NCBI GenBank assembly: GCA_963712765.1
Contig: CAVQIX010000001.1
Coordinates: 62,001 to 126,000 of the forward strand
Length of the DNA: 64,000 bases
Direction: 5' to 3'
DNA from: CAXMST01 sp963712765
GTDB taxonomy: Bacteria; Actinomycetota; Thermoleophilia; Solirubrobacterales; 70-9
The position numbers and the translations under genes were made by a program. Positions within the stretch are counted from its first letter, which is position 1. Each line of letters starts with the position of its first letter. Shown one piece after another: positions 9,801-17,422 of this stretch. The notes under the pieces were generated by a model, which had not been told where the DNA came from, did no database searches, and saw only the letters and a list, made by a program, of their open reading frames with translations.

Positions 9801-10269
9801 GGTCGACCTCCTCACCGGTGTGAAGCGCGAATCCGGCCGGACGCAGGCCGGCGTCGGGAACGGCCTCGGTCAGGGCGACAGCGCTGGCGACGACGATCGG
9901 TGCCTCGCCCACCGGGTCCTCGCCGGTGAGGGCGTCGAGCGCCGCGATCCTGAGCCCGACCAGATGTGGCGGCGGGGCCAGGTGCGATTCGTAGCCGGTT
10001 CCGCGCGAGGGGTAGTAGCGCACCCGCCTCGGGGCCAGGTAGGCGCCGAGCTCGCGGGCGAGGTCCCGCGCGCCGCGGTCATCGGCGGCAACGAACAGGA
10101 CCGGCCGTCCCTCGAAGGCGCGCTCGTGCTCGGCCAGCGCCGCCAGCAGAAGCGGCCGCACCCCGGAGGACATGTGGGCCAGCGGCGCGGAGCCGTTCCC
10201 GATGGCGCTCGCCAGCGCATCGAAGGCGGAGTCGGCGGCGGCGATATCGAGCAGCGGGCGAAGGGACAT
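6865..10269 (-). CDS. mfd: transcription-repair coupling factor
   Basis: At 1134 residues this is full-length Mfd. An N-terminal UvrB-like region is followed by the CarD/RNA-polymerase-interacting domain (VHEDHGVARFAG, DKVLVPADQLAKI). The RecG-like translocase motor then has Walker A GDVGYGKTEVAVRAA, motif II VIDEEQRFG and RGRVGRSRERAHAY. The C-terminal part includes RGAGDLLGAEQSGH and a TRCF domain. It removes stalled RNA polymerase and recruits UvrA to lesions. It is followed directly by the PpiC, mazG and eno genes on the same strand. Confidence 0.97.
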   Translation of the reverse strand: MSLRPLLDIAAADSAFDALASAIGNGSAPLAHMSSGVRPLLLAALAEHERAFEGRPVLFVAADDRGARDLARELGAYLAPRRVRYYPSRGTGYESHLAPPPHLVGLRIAALDALTGEDPVGEAPIVVASAVALTEAVPDAGLRPAGFALHTGEEVDLGDVAELLVGAGYERTEQVDDRGQFAVRGGILDVFGSTEDRAARVELFGDEIESIRYFSTFTQRSLGDAEVVELDPAAEIDPDHRLLAEAALDVSEGEGARQPLAELLPTDRFSAFLDLIDPETAVVNAAAEDLEGALADHMTDVAAAIHDADHAALYVEVTGPLAARAALTASSRHADQEHSFRAATPVSAARSLTEAEPELEKQLRSGYVTVVSFERRGEAERARYGLERVSATMLELGSPAASGQHEGGAVAFAEASIQEGFIAPALKLAVIPYRRLVHRRRAEAPAPTRGRLATIGDLAVGEPVVHEDHGVARFAGFDTRTVAGITRDYLDLEYRGGDKVLVPADQLAKITRYVGGGDSPELSKLGGKRWAQMKTRARRAAREMAGELLNLYAERAARQGHAFSPDGEWQLQLEESFPYRETPDQLEAIEAVKADMEAEQPMDRLICGDVGYGKTEVAVRAAQKALADSKQVMVLVPTTILATQHLGTFRERLRDFPYVIEMISRLRRPAETKKALADFASGDLDILVGTHRLLSRDVRPADLGLLVIDEEQRFGVKQKELLRQFKLKVDVLSMSATPIPRTMQMSLAGIRDISVIETPPEGRRPVRTYVGPYDEDLVKTAIERELGREGQAFFLHNRVETLHETAERLRALVPEARVLEAHGRLDENELETTMLSFLRGDADVLVATTIIESGLDIPAANTLIVERADHLGLAQAYQIRGRVGRSRERAHAYMLYPSEQGMTRDAAARLATLSDHTELGSGFRIAMRDLELRGAGDLLGAEQSGHVAAVGFELYVEMLDEAVEALRRADGTERAEAEVRVDADISAFVPSSYIPYEAAKIDVHRRIAGARRPGDLRELGDELRDRFGPPPAAVEALLTIQRARIELARDGASALEVRGGRVVASGLDFDSERVGALRGDIEQAIYSARDGTLALRVPDAGDDGSAEIAALESLTAAVASSRATTAPEPEPAPG

Positions 10270-10365
10270 TGCTGGGTCAGGGGTCGCGGGTTAACAGCAC
10301 GAAGGCCCGGACGGGGTCCGGCTGGGTGCAGCTCTCGATCTTAGAGTCGGGCGCCTTCCAGCCGT

Positions 10366-12324
10366 TCACACGGCGGATTGCCAGTCCAAAGCCGAGACCG
10401 CGATCGGCTCGGCGATGCCCTTGGCGTCGAGCGCGCGCTCCTCCTTCACCCCGTAGGAACGGGTAGCCAACGAGAGGGTCTGCTGGGTGACCAGCACCTC
10501 ACCGGCGCCGGCCGCGCCCATTACCCTCGCGGCGAGGTGTACGCCGCGCCCGCCGTAGTCGCCGCCGCGGTCATTGACCTCGTCGGCGTGGACGCCGATC
10601 CGCAGCGAGGGCGCGTAGCCCTGCTCCGTCTGATGGCGGCGAAGCTTGCGCTGTATCTCGCAGGCGCAGGCAATCGCGGCGTCGGGATCGTCGAAGGCCG
10701 CGAACAGACCGTCGCCCTCGTGCTTGACCTCGTTGCCGCCAGAGTCGCTGACGCAGTCCCGCAGCGCGCGGTCATGCCAGGCCAGCATCGACTCCCAGGC
10801 CGCGTCCCCGAGCGCCTCGACGAGCTTGGTGCTGCCGACGATGTCGGTGAACAGCATCGTCGCCCGCACGCGGCGCGAGCCGGCCCCGGACTCCTGAATC
10901 AGGCGGGAAGCCCGCTCGAGGGCGAAGTGAGCACCGATCTGGCGCAGGACCCCGGCCGCCGCGGCGACCTCGACCTCGGCCGCGTCGCGATCCCCGAGGC
11001 CGAGCTCGGCCCTGGCGACCTCGAGCCGGGCGAGAGCGCAGTCGAACGGCGCCCCGACATCGCTCCACAGACGGTGACCGGCACGGAGGTGTACGCGGGC
11101 CTCCTCGTGATTGCGGGCGGCCATCGCCACCCGCCCACGGGCGACCTCCAGCGAAGCACGCAGAGCGGGCGTGTCGCAGGCGTCGGCGAGATCGGCGAGC
11201 TCCTCGACCCAGACCCCCGCCAGCTGCATCTCACCGAGCTCGGCCGCGGCCTGCACGGCAGCGGGCAGCACCTCGGCGCGGCCGGCCCCGAGACGGCGGT
11301 CACCGTGATCGGCAAGTCGCTCCCTGGCCAAGGCCAGAGCAGCCGCGGGCCGCCCCTCGTCGAGGTGGAGCAGCATCAGCCCTGGGAGACCGTCTCCGCC
11401 GAGCTCGACCGCGCGCTCGAACAGCTCGCCGGCTGCCGCGAGATCACCCTGACGGCGCTTGATCTCGCCGAGCTCATGCAGGCCGTTGCCGGCGAAGCGC
11501 GGCATCGCCGCCTGCAGGTCGTCGATCGCCGGCTCGACCTCTGCAATGGCCGCTTCGTAATCGCCGCGGAGGTTCAGGGACTCGGCGACGTGAAGTCGGC
11601 ACAGGCCCGGAAAGTAGCCCAACGAGTGGCGCCTGCACCAGCGCATCGTGGCGTCGCTCCACTCCGATGCGGTGCGAACGTCGCAGCGATGCCGGCTGGC
11701 GCTGATGTTCGCGCAGAGCACGACGCCCGCCGTCCACAGATCGAGACCACCGGCGATCGCGCGACCTGCCGCCTGATCCATCAGGCTCGCCCCCTCGCGG
11801 TAGTGGCCTGCGAGCTGGTGGGCCCGCCCCAGCATCATCAGGCCGAGGGCGCCGAGATCGCGATCGCCGATGCGCTCACCCATCTCCCGCATCTCGGTCG
11901 CGGTCGTCACCGCCTCCTCGTGATTGCCAGCCTCGAGCATCACGGCGGCCCTGCAGTAGAGGACCATCCCGGCCGCATTGCTGTCGCCCGCGTCGCCGAG
12001 GATCTCATCGGCCCGCTGCAATGACGCGCCGGCGAGGGCCAGATCGTCCCGCTGGAAGTACTCGACGGTCAGCTTGACTGACACCCGGGCTGCCTCCAGC
12101 GGGTCGCCCTCGCGCTCAAGGCCGTCGGCCGCCCGCTCGAACAGCTCGATCATCTCGGTGTAGCGACGGGTCCAGCGCGCTGCCTCGGCGTACTGCTCGA
12201 GCTCGGCGCCGCTCAATCGACCTGAATCGTCGGCCTCGGTCAGCAGCTCGTAGGCGCGCTCCCACTCTCGCGATGCGATCGCATCGTCCCAGCCCCCCTC
12301 CTGAGTCTTGACGTCCGCACTCAC
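10366..12324 (-). CDS. TPR-repeat protein with C-terminal class III adenylate/guanylate cyclase domain
   Basis: The 652-residue protein is mostly helical and TPR-like for residues 1-480, then has a cyclase homology domain from about 485. The metal-binding aspartates are present in LFTDIVGST (about D494) and HEGDGLFAAF (about D538), and K534 sits at the purine-recognition position. The transition-state Asn of active enzymes is His here (GVHLAAR, about H596), while the following Arg is kept, so activity is uncertain. Related actinobacterial proteins have ATPase or LuxR modules that this one lacks. GTG at 12324 is the start. It may link a protein-binding TPR scaffold to cyclic nucleotide signalling. 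Confidence 0.85.
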   Translation of the reverse strand: MSADVKTQEGGWDDAIASREWERAYELLTEADDSGRLSGAELEQYAEAARWTRRYTEMIELFERAADGLEREGDPLEAARVSVKLTVEYFQRDDLALAGASLQRADEILGDAGDSNAAGMVLYCRAAVMLEAGNHEEAVTTATEMREMGERIGDRDLGALGLMMLGRAHQLAGHYREGASLMDQAAGRAIAGGLDLWTAGVVLCANISASRHRCDVRTASEWSDATMRWCRRHSLGYFPGLCRLHVAESLNLRGDYEAAIAEVEPAIDDLQAAMPRFAGNGLHELGEIKRRQGDLAAAGELFERAVELGGDGLPGLMLLHLDEGRPAAALALARERLADHGDRRLGAGRAEVLPAAVQAAAELGEMQLAGVWVEELADLADACDTPALRASLEVARGRVAMAARNHEEARVHLRAGHRLWSDVGAPFDCALARLEVARAELGLGDRDAAEVEVAAAAGVLRQIGAHFALERASRLIQESGAGSRRVRATMLFTDIVGSTKLVEALGDAAWESMLAWHDRALRDCVSDSGGNEVKHEGDGLFAAFDDPDAAIACACEIQRKLRRHQTEQGYAPSLRIGVHADEVNDRGGDYGGRGVHLAARVMGAAGAGEVLVTQQTLSLATRSYGVKEERALDAKGIAEPIAVSALDWQSAV

Positions 12325-12380
12325 CGATCCATGATTGCACCGGAGGGAGCCGAAATCGACTCGGGGCCCGCAGGCACCGC

Positions 12381-13142
12381 TCAGTCGCCGTAGCCGAGAC
12401 CCGGGCCCTCCTGCTGCCAGGCGATCTGGGTCGCCCCCTCGGCGCGGGTGCGCTCCTCGATCCCGTCCCAGTCGTGCAGCATGCGCTTGATCCGCGAGAC
12501 GGACTCTGGAGGATGGGCGGCGACCTGAGAGGCGAGGGTCATCGCCGCCCCCTCGGTCGCGGGTGCCGGCGCGACGCGGTGGACCAGTCCCCAGCGCAGG
12601 GCCTCATCGGCCGCGACCTCCTTCGAGGTGAGCAGCAGGTACTTGGCGACCGACAGGCCGCAGAGCGTCGCCAGGCGGGCGGGCCCGACCGGGACGCCGA
12701 GACCTGCCCCCGGAAAGCGCAGTCGCAGGTTGGAGCCGCCGATGCGGAGATCGCAGCAGACCGCGATCTCGGCGCCCCCGCCGACACAGGCGCCGTGGCA
12801 GGCTGCGATCGTTGGCTTCGGGAAGGCGGTGAGCTCGTCGTAGAGCTCGGCGAAGAGCTCCATCTTTCGCACCGCCCCGGCCTTGTCGAGCTGCTCACGG
12901 ACGTCGGCGCCGGCGGAGAGCCCCATGTGGTCGGTGGAAGAGACGACGAGGACGCGGACCTCAGCGTCCTCGCGGGCCGAGGCCAGATGCGCCAGCAGCT
13001 CCTCGAGCATCTGCGTGTTGATCGCGTTGCGCCGGTCGGGGCGATCGAGCTGCAGCAGAGCGATCCCGGTGGGATCGACCGTGTAGCGGGTCAGCGCATC
13101 GGCGGACTCGCCGGGCGCGTTCGGATCGGGCGTATCAGTCAT
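12381..13142 (-). CDS. enoyl-CoA hydratase/isomerase (crotonase) family protein
   Basis: The 253-residue protein has the crotonase fold signatures: HMGLSAGADVRE for the first oxyanion-hole region and CHGACVGGGAEIAVCCDLRI for the second. It also has the ADEALRWGLVHRV helix. Members act on acyl-CoA thioesters in beta-oxidation and related pathways. The region where rat enoyl-CoA hydratase has its first catalytic glutamate reads RFPGAGLGVPVG, without the usual PE pair. True hydratase activity is therefore not assured; isomerase or another crotonase reaction is possible. Its ATG overlaps the end of pth by 8 bases. Confidence 0.85.
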   Translation of the reverse strand: MTDTPDPNAPGESADALTRYTVDPTGIALLQLDRPDRRNAINTQMLEELLAHLASAREDAEVRVLVVSSTDHMGLSAGADVREQLDKAGAVRKMELFAELYDELTAFPKPTIAACHGACVGGGAEIAVCCDLRIGGSNLRLRFPGAGLGVPVGPARLATLCGLSVAKYLLLTSKEVAADEALRWGLVHRVAPAPATEGAAMTLASQVAAHPPESVSRIKRMLHDWDGIEERTRAEGATQIAWQQEGPGLGYGD

Positions 13143-13782
13143 CGTCGATCTCCTCCGGGTTGCTCCCGGGGTCTGGGTCTGGGTCGGAGCAGATCTGCAC
13201 CAGCAGGCGCTCGGTCTCGTCGGCGGCGGTCGCGATCAGCGTCGCGACCGCGTCGCGATCCTCGCTGAAGCGGCCGAGGACGTGGCGCGAGACGATCTCC
13301 GGGTCGGTCGAGTCGGGGCGCCCGACTCCGATTCGCAGGCGCCAGAAGTCGCGTGAGCCGAGACCGCGCTGGAGGCTCTTGAGACCGTTGTGCCCGGCTG
13401 CTCCCCCGCCGCGCTTGCTACGTACCTCGCCGAAGGGGATGTCGATCTCATCGTGGAGGGCGACGACCCGGTCGAGCGGGACGCCGAGCGCGCCGCGCGC
13501 CGGCCCCGCGGCGCTCCCGGACTCGTTCATGAACGTCTGCGGCAGCAGGATCGCCACCCGGGGCAGACCCGGCCCGATCCGGCCGTCGGTGATCAGGCCG
13601 GCGAACTTCTTCTTCGCGCGGGGCAGGCCCCAGCGCTCGGAGAGCGCCGCCGCGACCTCGAATCCGATGTTGTGACGGGTGCGTGCGTAGCGCTCGCCCG
13701 GGTTGCCGAGTCCGATCAGCAGGGCGTCCACGGGACCCTCTCGGCCTTCCCCGCCCGCGCGAGCGCGGCCGAAGAGACGCAA
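13135..13782 (-). CDS. pth: peptidyl-tRNA hydrolase
   Basis: The core GLGNPGERYARTRHNIGF holds the catalytic His. PQTFMNESG, HDEIDIPFGEVRSKRGGG and GHNGLKSL complete the bacterial Pth signature. It releases peptides from peptidyl-tRNA that drops off ribosomes. The listed start is TTG at 13782 (215 residues); a GTG at 13731 with GAGAGG just upstream would give 198 residues, closer to the E. coli length. It follows rplY by a few bases, the normal rplY-pth order. The C-terminal tail is Asp/Pro-rich. Confidence 0.95.
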   Translation of the reverse strand: MRLFGRARAGGEGREGPVDALLIGLGNPGERYARTRHNIGFEVAAALSERWGLPRAKKKFAGLITDGRIGPGLPRVAILLPQTFMNESGSAAGPARGALGVPLDRVVALHDEIDIPFGEVRSKRGGGAAGHNGLKSLQRGLGSRDFWRLRIGVGRPDSTDPEIVSRHVLGRFSEDRDAVATLIATAADETERLLVQICSDPDPDPGSNPEEIDDD

Positions 13783-13788
13783 CGGGAG

Positions 13789-14526
13789 CTAGCCCTCGTC
13801 GCCGGCGTCGCCGGCATCGGAGCCGGCCTCGTCGTCGGAGCCCGCCTCGCCCTCGCCCTCGGCGCCCTCCTCGCCCTCGCCGACGAGCTCGGTCTCCTCC
13901 TCGACCTCGGTCTCGGGCTCCTCCTCGATCCTCGGGGGGTTGAGCGTCGCGATCGTGACCTCGTCTGGCTGGTCGGCCATGAAGACGACTCCCGCCGGAG
14001 GCTTGACCGTGTCGAGCTGGATCGTGTCGCCGATCACCATCTCGGAGACGTCGAGCGGAATCGAGTCCGGGATCGCGGTCGGCAGTGCCTCAACGGTGAT
14101 CTCGCGTGTGACGTGCTCGAGGATCCCGCCCTCCTTGACGCCCGGTGCGTCGTCGACGCCCTCGAGGACGATCTCGACCTCGGCCTGGATCTCCTGCTCG
14201 AGGTCGACCTCATGGCAGTCGATGTGCATGAGCTCGCCGCGGACCGGATGTCGCTGCTCTTCCTTGACGACCACCGGGACGGCCCCGCCGGCGCCCTCGA
14301 TCTTGAGATCGAACAGCGTCTGGCCCTCTCCGAGGAAGAGTGAGATCTCGTGTGCGTCGGCGGAGAACTGGCGCGCCGGCTTGCCGTCGGTGTAGACGAC
14401 GCCGGGCACCCGGCCCTCTCGACGGAGGCGGCGCGAGGTCCGCGAGCCGAACTCCGAGCGCTCGGAAACCTCGAGAGTGGGGCGATCTGAAGCGGTTGAA
14501 GCCATGAGGGACGGCAGGATAGCCAT
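13789..14526 (-). CDS. rplY: 50S ribosomal protein L25 (CTC family) with acidic tail
   Basis: The N-terminal half matches L25 (SRTSRRLRREGRVPGVVYTDG), which binds 5S rRNA. The middle is the TL5/CTC C-terminal beta domain (HVTREITVEALPTAIPDSI). The last ~50 residues are almost only Glu, Gly, Asp and Ala, giving 245 residues in total. Two ATGs are possible, at 14526 and 14505; the second gives the more usual MASTAS start, and neither has a clear ribosome site. pth follows at once. Divergent trkA begins 57 bases away. Confidence 0.95.
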   Translation of the reverse strand: MAILPSLMASTASDRPTLEVSERSEFGSRTSRRLRREGRVPGVVYTDGKPARQFSADAHEISLFLGEGQTLFDLKIEGAGGAVPVVVKEEQRHPVRGELMHIDCHEVDLEQEIQAEVEIVLEGVDDAPGVKEGGILEHVTREITVEALPTAIPDSIPLDVSEMVIGDTIQLDTVKPPAGVVFMADQPDEVTIATLNPPRIEEEPETEVEEETELVGEGEEGAEGEGEAGSDDEAGSDAGDAGDEG

Positions 14527-14570
14527 CTTGCGGCCGCGGCCGCGTACTCCGCTCCAACCGTCCGGCGCGC

Positions 14571-14576
14571 AAGAAT
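14571..14576 (+). promoter_or_regulatory. candidate -10 element of trkA
   Basis: AAGAAT ends 7 bases before the trkA ATG, so transcription would begin at or next to the start codon and the mRNA would be leaderless. No -35 match is clear. The 56-base gap to rplY must hold both divergent promoters. This is inference from position. Confidence 0.35.
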
Positions 14577-14582
14577 CAGGTA

Positions 14583-15932
14583 ATGCGCGTAATCGTCGTC
14601 GGAGCGGGAGAGGTCGGGGTCAACCTTTCCAGGACCCTGGGAATCGATGGCCACGAGGTCACGGTCATCGACAGCGAGGGCGCTCGGTGCGGGGCACTCG
14701 AGGGTGAGCTGGACGCGCTCGTCGTCGAGGGCAACGGCGCCAGTCCGAGGGTCCTTCGCGAAGTTGGCCTGGAGGGGGTCGATCTACTCGCCGCGGTGAC
14801 CCAGATCGATGAGGTCAACCTGATCGCGGCGATGGGTGCCAAGCAGATCAACCCGGACATGGTCACCGTGGCGCGAATCCGCGATCCCGACTTCGCGCTC
14901 GAGGACGACGAGACCAGGAAGGGCCCCTTCGGGATCGACTTCGTCATCGACCCCGACCACGCCACCGCCCAGGACATCGCCGAGGCGATCCTGCTCCCGG
15001 GAGCGGTCTCGGTCGAGTACTTCGGAGACGGCAAGCTCGGGCTCGCCGAGGTGATCGTCACCGAGAACTCACCCCTCATCGGCAAGGCGCTCTCTAAGCG
15101 GAACCGCGACGAGCCGAGCTATATCGTCGGCTGGAGCCGCGGGGGTACCGCCGAGCTCGCCCACGGCGAGGACGTCCTGGAGGTCGGCGACCACCTGATC
15201 GCCGTCGCCGGTCGCGAGCAGCTCGGCACCGTGGTCGCCAACTTCGCCGGCAGCGCCCGCGAGGTCAAGCGGTGCATCGTCTTCGGGGGCGGCCGGATCG
15301 GGACCCGCATTGCGCAGATCTTCGAGGGCACCTCCGTCCGGGTGACCGTGCTCGAGCGAGACGCTGCCCGGGCCCGCGAAGTCGCCGAGAAGCTCGGGGC
15401 CACGCTGGTGCTCCACGAGGAGGGTGTCGGCCGAGACGCGCTCCTGCAGTCGGGCGTCGGCGAAGCCGATGCCTTCGTCGCCTCGGCCGGGGACGACCGG
15501 GCCAACCTCCTCGCCGCCCTCAACGCGAAGCGGCTGGGGGCCGACCTCTGCCTGTCGGTCGTCTCCCGCGAGGAGTTCGTGCCGCTGGTCGACGCCCTCG
15601 AGATCGACGCCGCCTTCTCGCCGAGGCTGATCACCGCCGAGGCGATCCTGCGCTTCGTCCACAGCCGCGCCCTGCGCGCGATGCACCTGCTCCGCAGCGG
15701 CTTCGAGGCGCTCGAGCTCGAGGTCGAGGAGGGCGCCCTGATCGTCGGCCGCCAGCTCGGCCACACCGGAGGGGTGCTGCGCGGCTGCCGGGTGGGGGCG
15801 GTCCTACGCGGAGACGAGGTGATCATTCCCCGCGTCGGAACCGAGATCCACGCCGGCGACCGGGTCTTGATGCTGGGGGTGGACGGAACCCTGGCCGGCG
15901 TCGAGCCGGCCTTCACGGCCGCCGGCTCTTGA
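14583..15932 (+). CDS. trkA: Trk potassium uptake regulatory subunit TrkA
   Basis: The 449-residue protein contains two RCK units. The first begins with the Rossmann motif VVGAGEVGVNLSRTL and the second with VFGGGRIGTRIAQIF; each is followed by a TrkA-C region. TrkA forms the cytosolic nucleotide-binding ring that gates TrkH channels. Its stop overlaps the TTG start of the next gene (TTGA), so the three trk genes look translationally coupled. They form a plus-strand insertion among minus-strand housekeeping genes. Confidence 0.94.
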   Translation: MRVIVVGAGEVGVNLSRTLGIDGHEVTVIDSEGARCGALEGELDALVVEGNGASPRVLREVGLEGVDLLAAVTQIDEVNLIAAMGAKQINPDMVTVARIRDPDFALEDDETRKGPFGIDFVIDPDHATAQDIAEAILLPGAVSVEYFGDGKLGLAEVIVTENSPLIGKALSKRNRDEPSYIVGWSRGGTAELAHGEDVLEVGDHLIAVAGREQLGTVVANFAGSAREVKRCIVFGGGRIGTRIAQIFEGTSVRVTVLERDAARAREVAEKLGATLVLHEEGVGRDALLQSGVGEADAFVASAGDDRANLLAALNAKRLGADLCLSVVSREEFVPLVDALEIDAAFSPRLITAEAILRFVHSRALRAMHLLRSGFEALELEVEEGALIVGRQLGHTGGVLRGCRVGAVLRGDEVIIPRVGTEIHAGDRVLMLGVDGTLAGVEPAFTAAGS

Positions 15933-17422
15933 GCGCCGTCGCTGGGCTGCGGATCGGCGGGGGGCCTGCCCTGATCGCCCTGGTGGTCGGGGGAACGCTC
16001 TCGGCCGCCGGCGGTGGGATGATCGTCGCTGCTCTGCTGGCCCTGACCGGCGACGGTCGCGAGGTCGCAGCCTTCGGGTCGGTCGGTTTCGTTGTGCTGC
16101 TGGTCGGGCTGCTTGGCCTGGCGCTCTCGAGCGCCCGCGACCCGCAGACCGCTGCCCTGCGGCCCTACCTCGGCTTCCTCGCCGTGACTCTCGGCTGGCT
16201 GGGCGCCGCGATCGCGGGTGCGATTCCGTTCCTGATCGTCGGCACCTTCGATTCCCCGATCGATGCCTTCTTCGAGGCGATGAGCGGCTTCACGACGACC
16301 GGCGCCACGCTGGTCGAGAATTTCGATCAGCCCGACGTCGTCTTCTGGTGGCGCAGCTTGATGCAGTACCTGGGAGGGATCGGGATCGTCGTCCTCGTGG
16401 TGGCGATCGCCCCGGTCTCGGGGGCCGGCATCCAGCGCGCCTTCTACGCCGAGGTCTCCGGTGTCACCGCCGAGCGGCTCACCCCGCGCATCATCGACAC
16501 CGCGAAGATCCTTGCCGGGATCTACGGCGTGCTCACGCTCGTGGCCTTCGTCGCCTACGAGGTAACCGGCATGACGCCGTTCGACGCCCTCAACCATACG
16601 ATGACCACCGTCGCGACCGGCGGCTTCTCGACCCGGGCCGGCTCGATTGATGAGTTCGATTCCCTCTCGGTCGAGCTGGTCGCTCTCACCTTCATGGTCC
16701 TCGCTGGGATCAACTTCGCCTTCTACTGGCGAGCGATCAAGGGGCGGGATCTGATGCCACAGCTGGCGGAGGTTCGCGCCTACCTGACGATTCTGGCCGC
16801 GATCGTCACGATCGTCACCGCGAGCCTGCTGATCGCCGGCGACCAGTCCAACTTCGGCGACAGCCTCAGAGGTGCGGCCTTCAGCGTGACCACGGTGATG
16901 ACCGGCACCGGCTACGTGACCGCCGACTTCGACAGCTGGAACGACTTCGCCCGGGTACTGCTCGTCTTTCTGATGTTCACCGGTGCCTGCGCCGGCTCAA
17001 CCGCCGGCGGGATCAAGGTGATCCGGCTCTCGTTGCTGTGGAAGACCGCCCACCAGGAGCTCGAGCGACAGCTCAGGCCGAACGCGGTCCAGGTGCTGCG
17101 GATGGGCGGGCGCCCCTTCTCCGAGCAGGTGCGCCGCGCGGTGCTTGGCTTCTTCCTCCTCTACGTGTTCGTCTACGTGGTCGGCTCGCTGGCGATGGCG
17201 GCCACGGGCGTCGACCCGATCACGGCGATCAGCGCCTCGGCGACCACAATCAACATCGTCGGGCCCGGCCTGGGAGAGATCGGGGCGACCGACTCGTTCG
17301 GAGGTATACCGGAGGGCGGCCGCATGGTCGGAGCCTTGCTGATGCTGATCGGCCGGCTCGAGATCTTCACCGTGGTCGCGCTCCTGGCGCCGCTGTTCAG
17401 GTTCAGGAGAAGACTCGCTTGA
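15929..17422 (+). CDS. trkH: TrkH family potassium transporter, first copy
   Basis: This 497-residue multi-pass protein has four pore loops with the filter glycines: TTTGATLV, TTVATGGFST, MTGTGYVTADF and NIVGPGLGEIG. That is the SKT-superfamily K+ channel layout. I chose the TTG at 15929, which overlaps the trkA stop by 4 bases, because the frame upstream of it lies inside trkA. Together with TrkA it should import K+ across the plasma membrane. Its stop in turn overlaps the start of a second trkH. The symbol is by family and does not imply orthology to one particular TrkH. Confidence 0.93.
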   Translation: MSAVAGLRIGGGPALIALVVGGTLSAAGGGMIVAALLALTGDGREVAAFGSVGFVVLLVGLLGLALSSARDPQTAALRPYLGFLAVTLGWLGAAIAGAIPFLIVGTFDSPIDAFFEAMSGFTTTGATLVENFDQPDVVFWWRSLMQYLGGIGIVVLVVAIAPVSGAGIQRAFYAEVSGVTAERLTPRIIDTAKILAGIYGVLTLVAFVAYEVTGMTPFDALNHTMTTVATGGFSTRAGSIDEFDSLSVELVALTFMVLAGINFAFYWRAIKGRDLMPQLAEVRAYLTILAAIVTIVTASLLIAGDQSNFGDSLRGAAFSVTTVMTGTGYVTADFDSWNDFARVLLVFLMFTGACAGSTAGGIKVIRLSLLWKTAHQELERQLRPNAVQVLRMGGRPFSEQVRRAVLGFFLLYVFVYVVGSLAMAATGVDPITAISASATTINIVGPGLGEIGATDSFGGIPEGGRMVGALLMLIGRLEIFTVVALLAPLFRFRRRLA

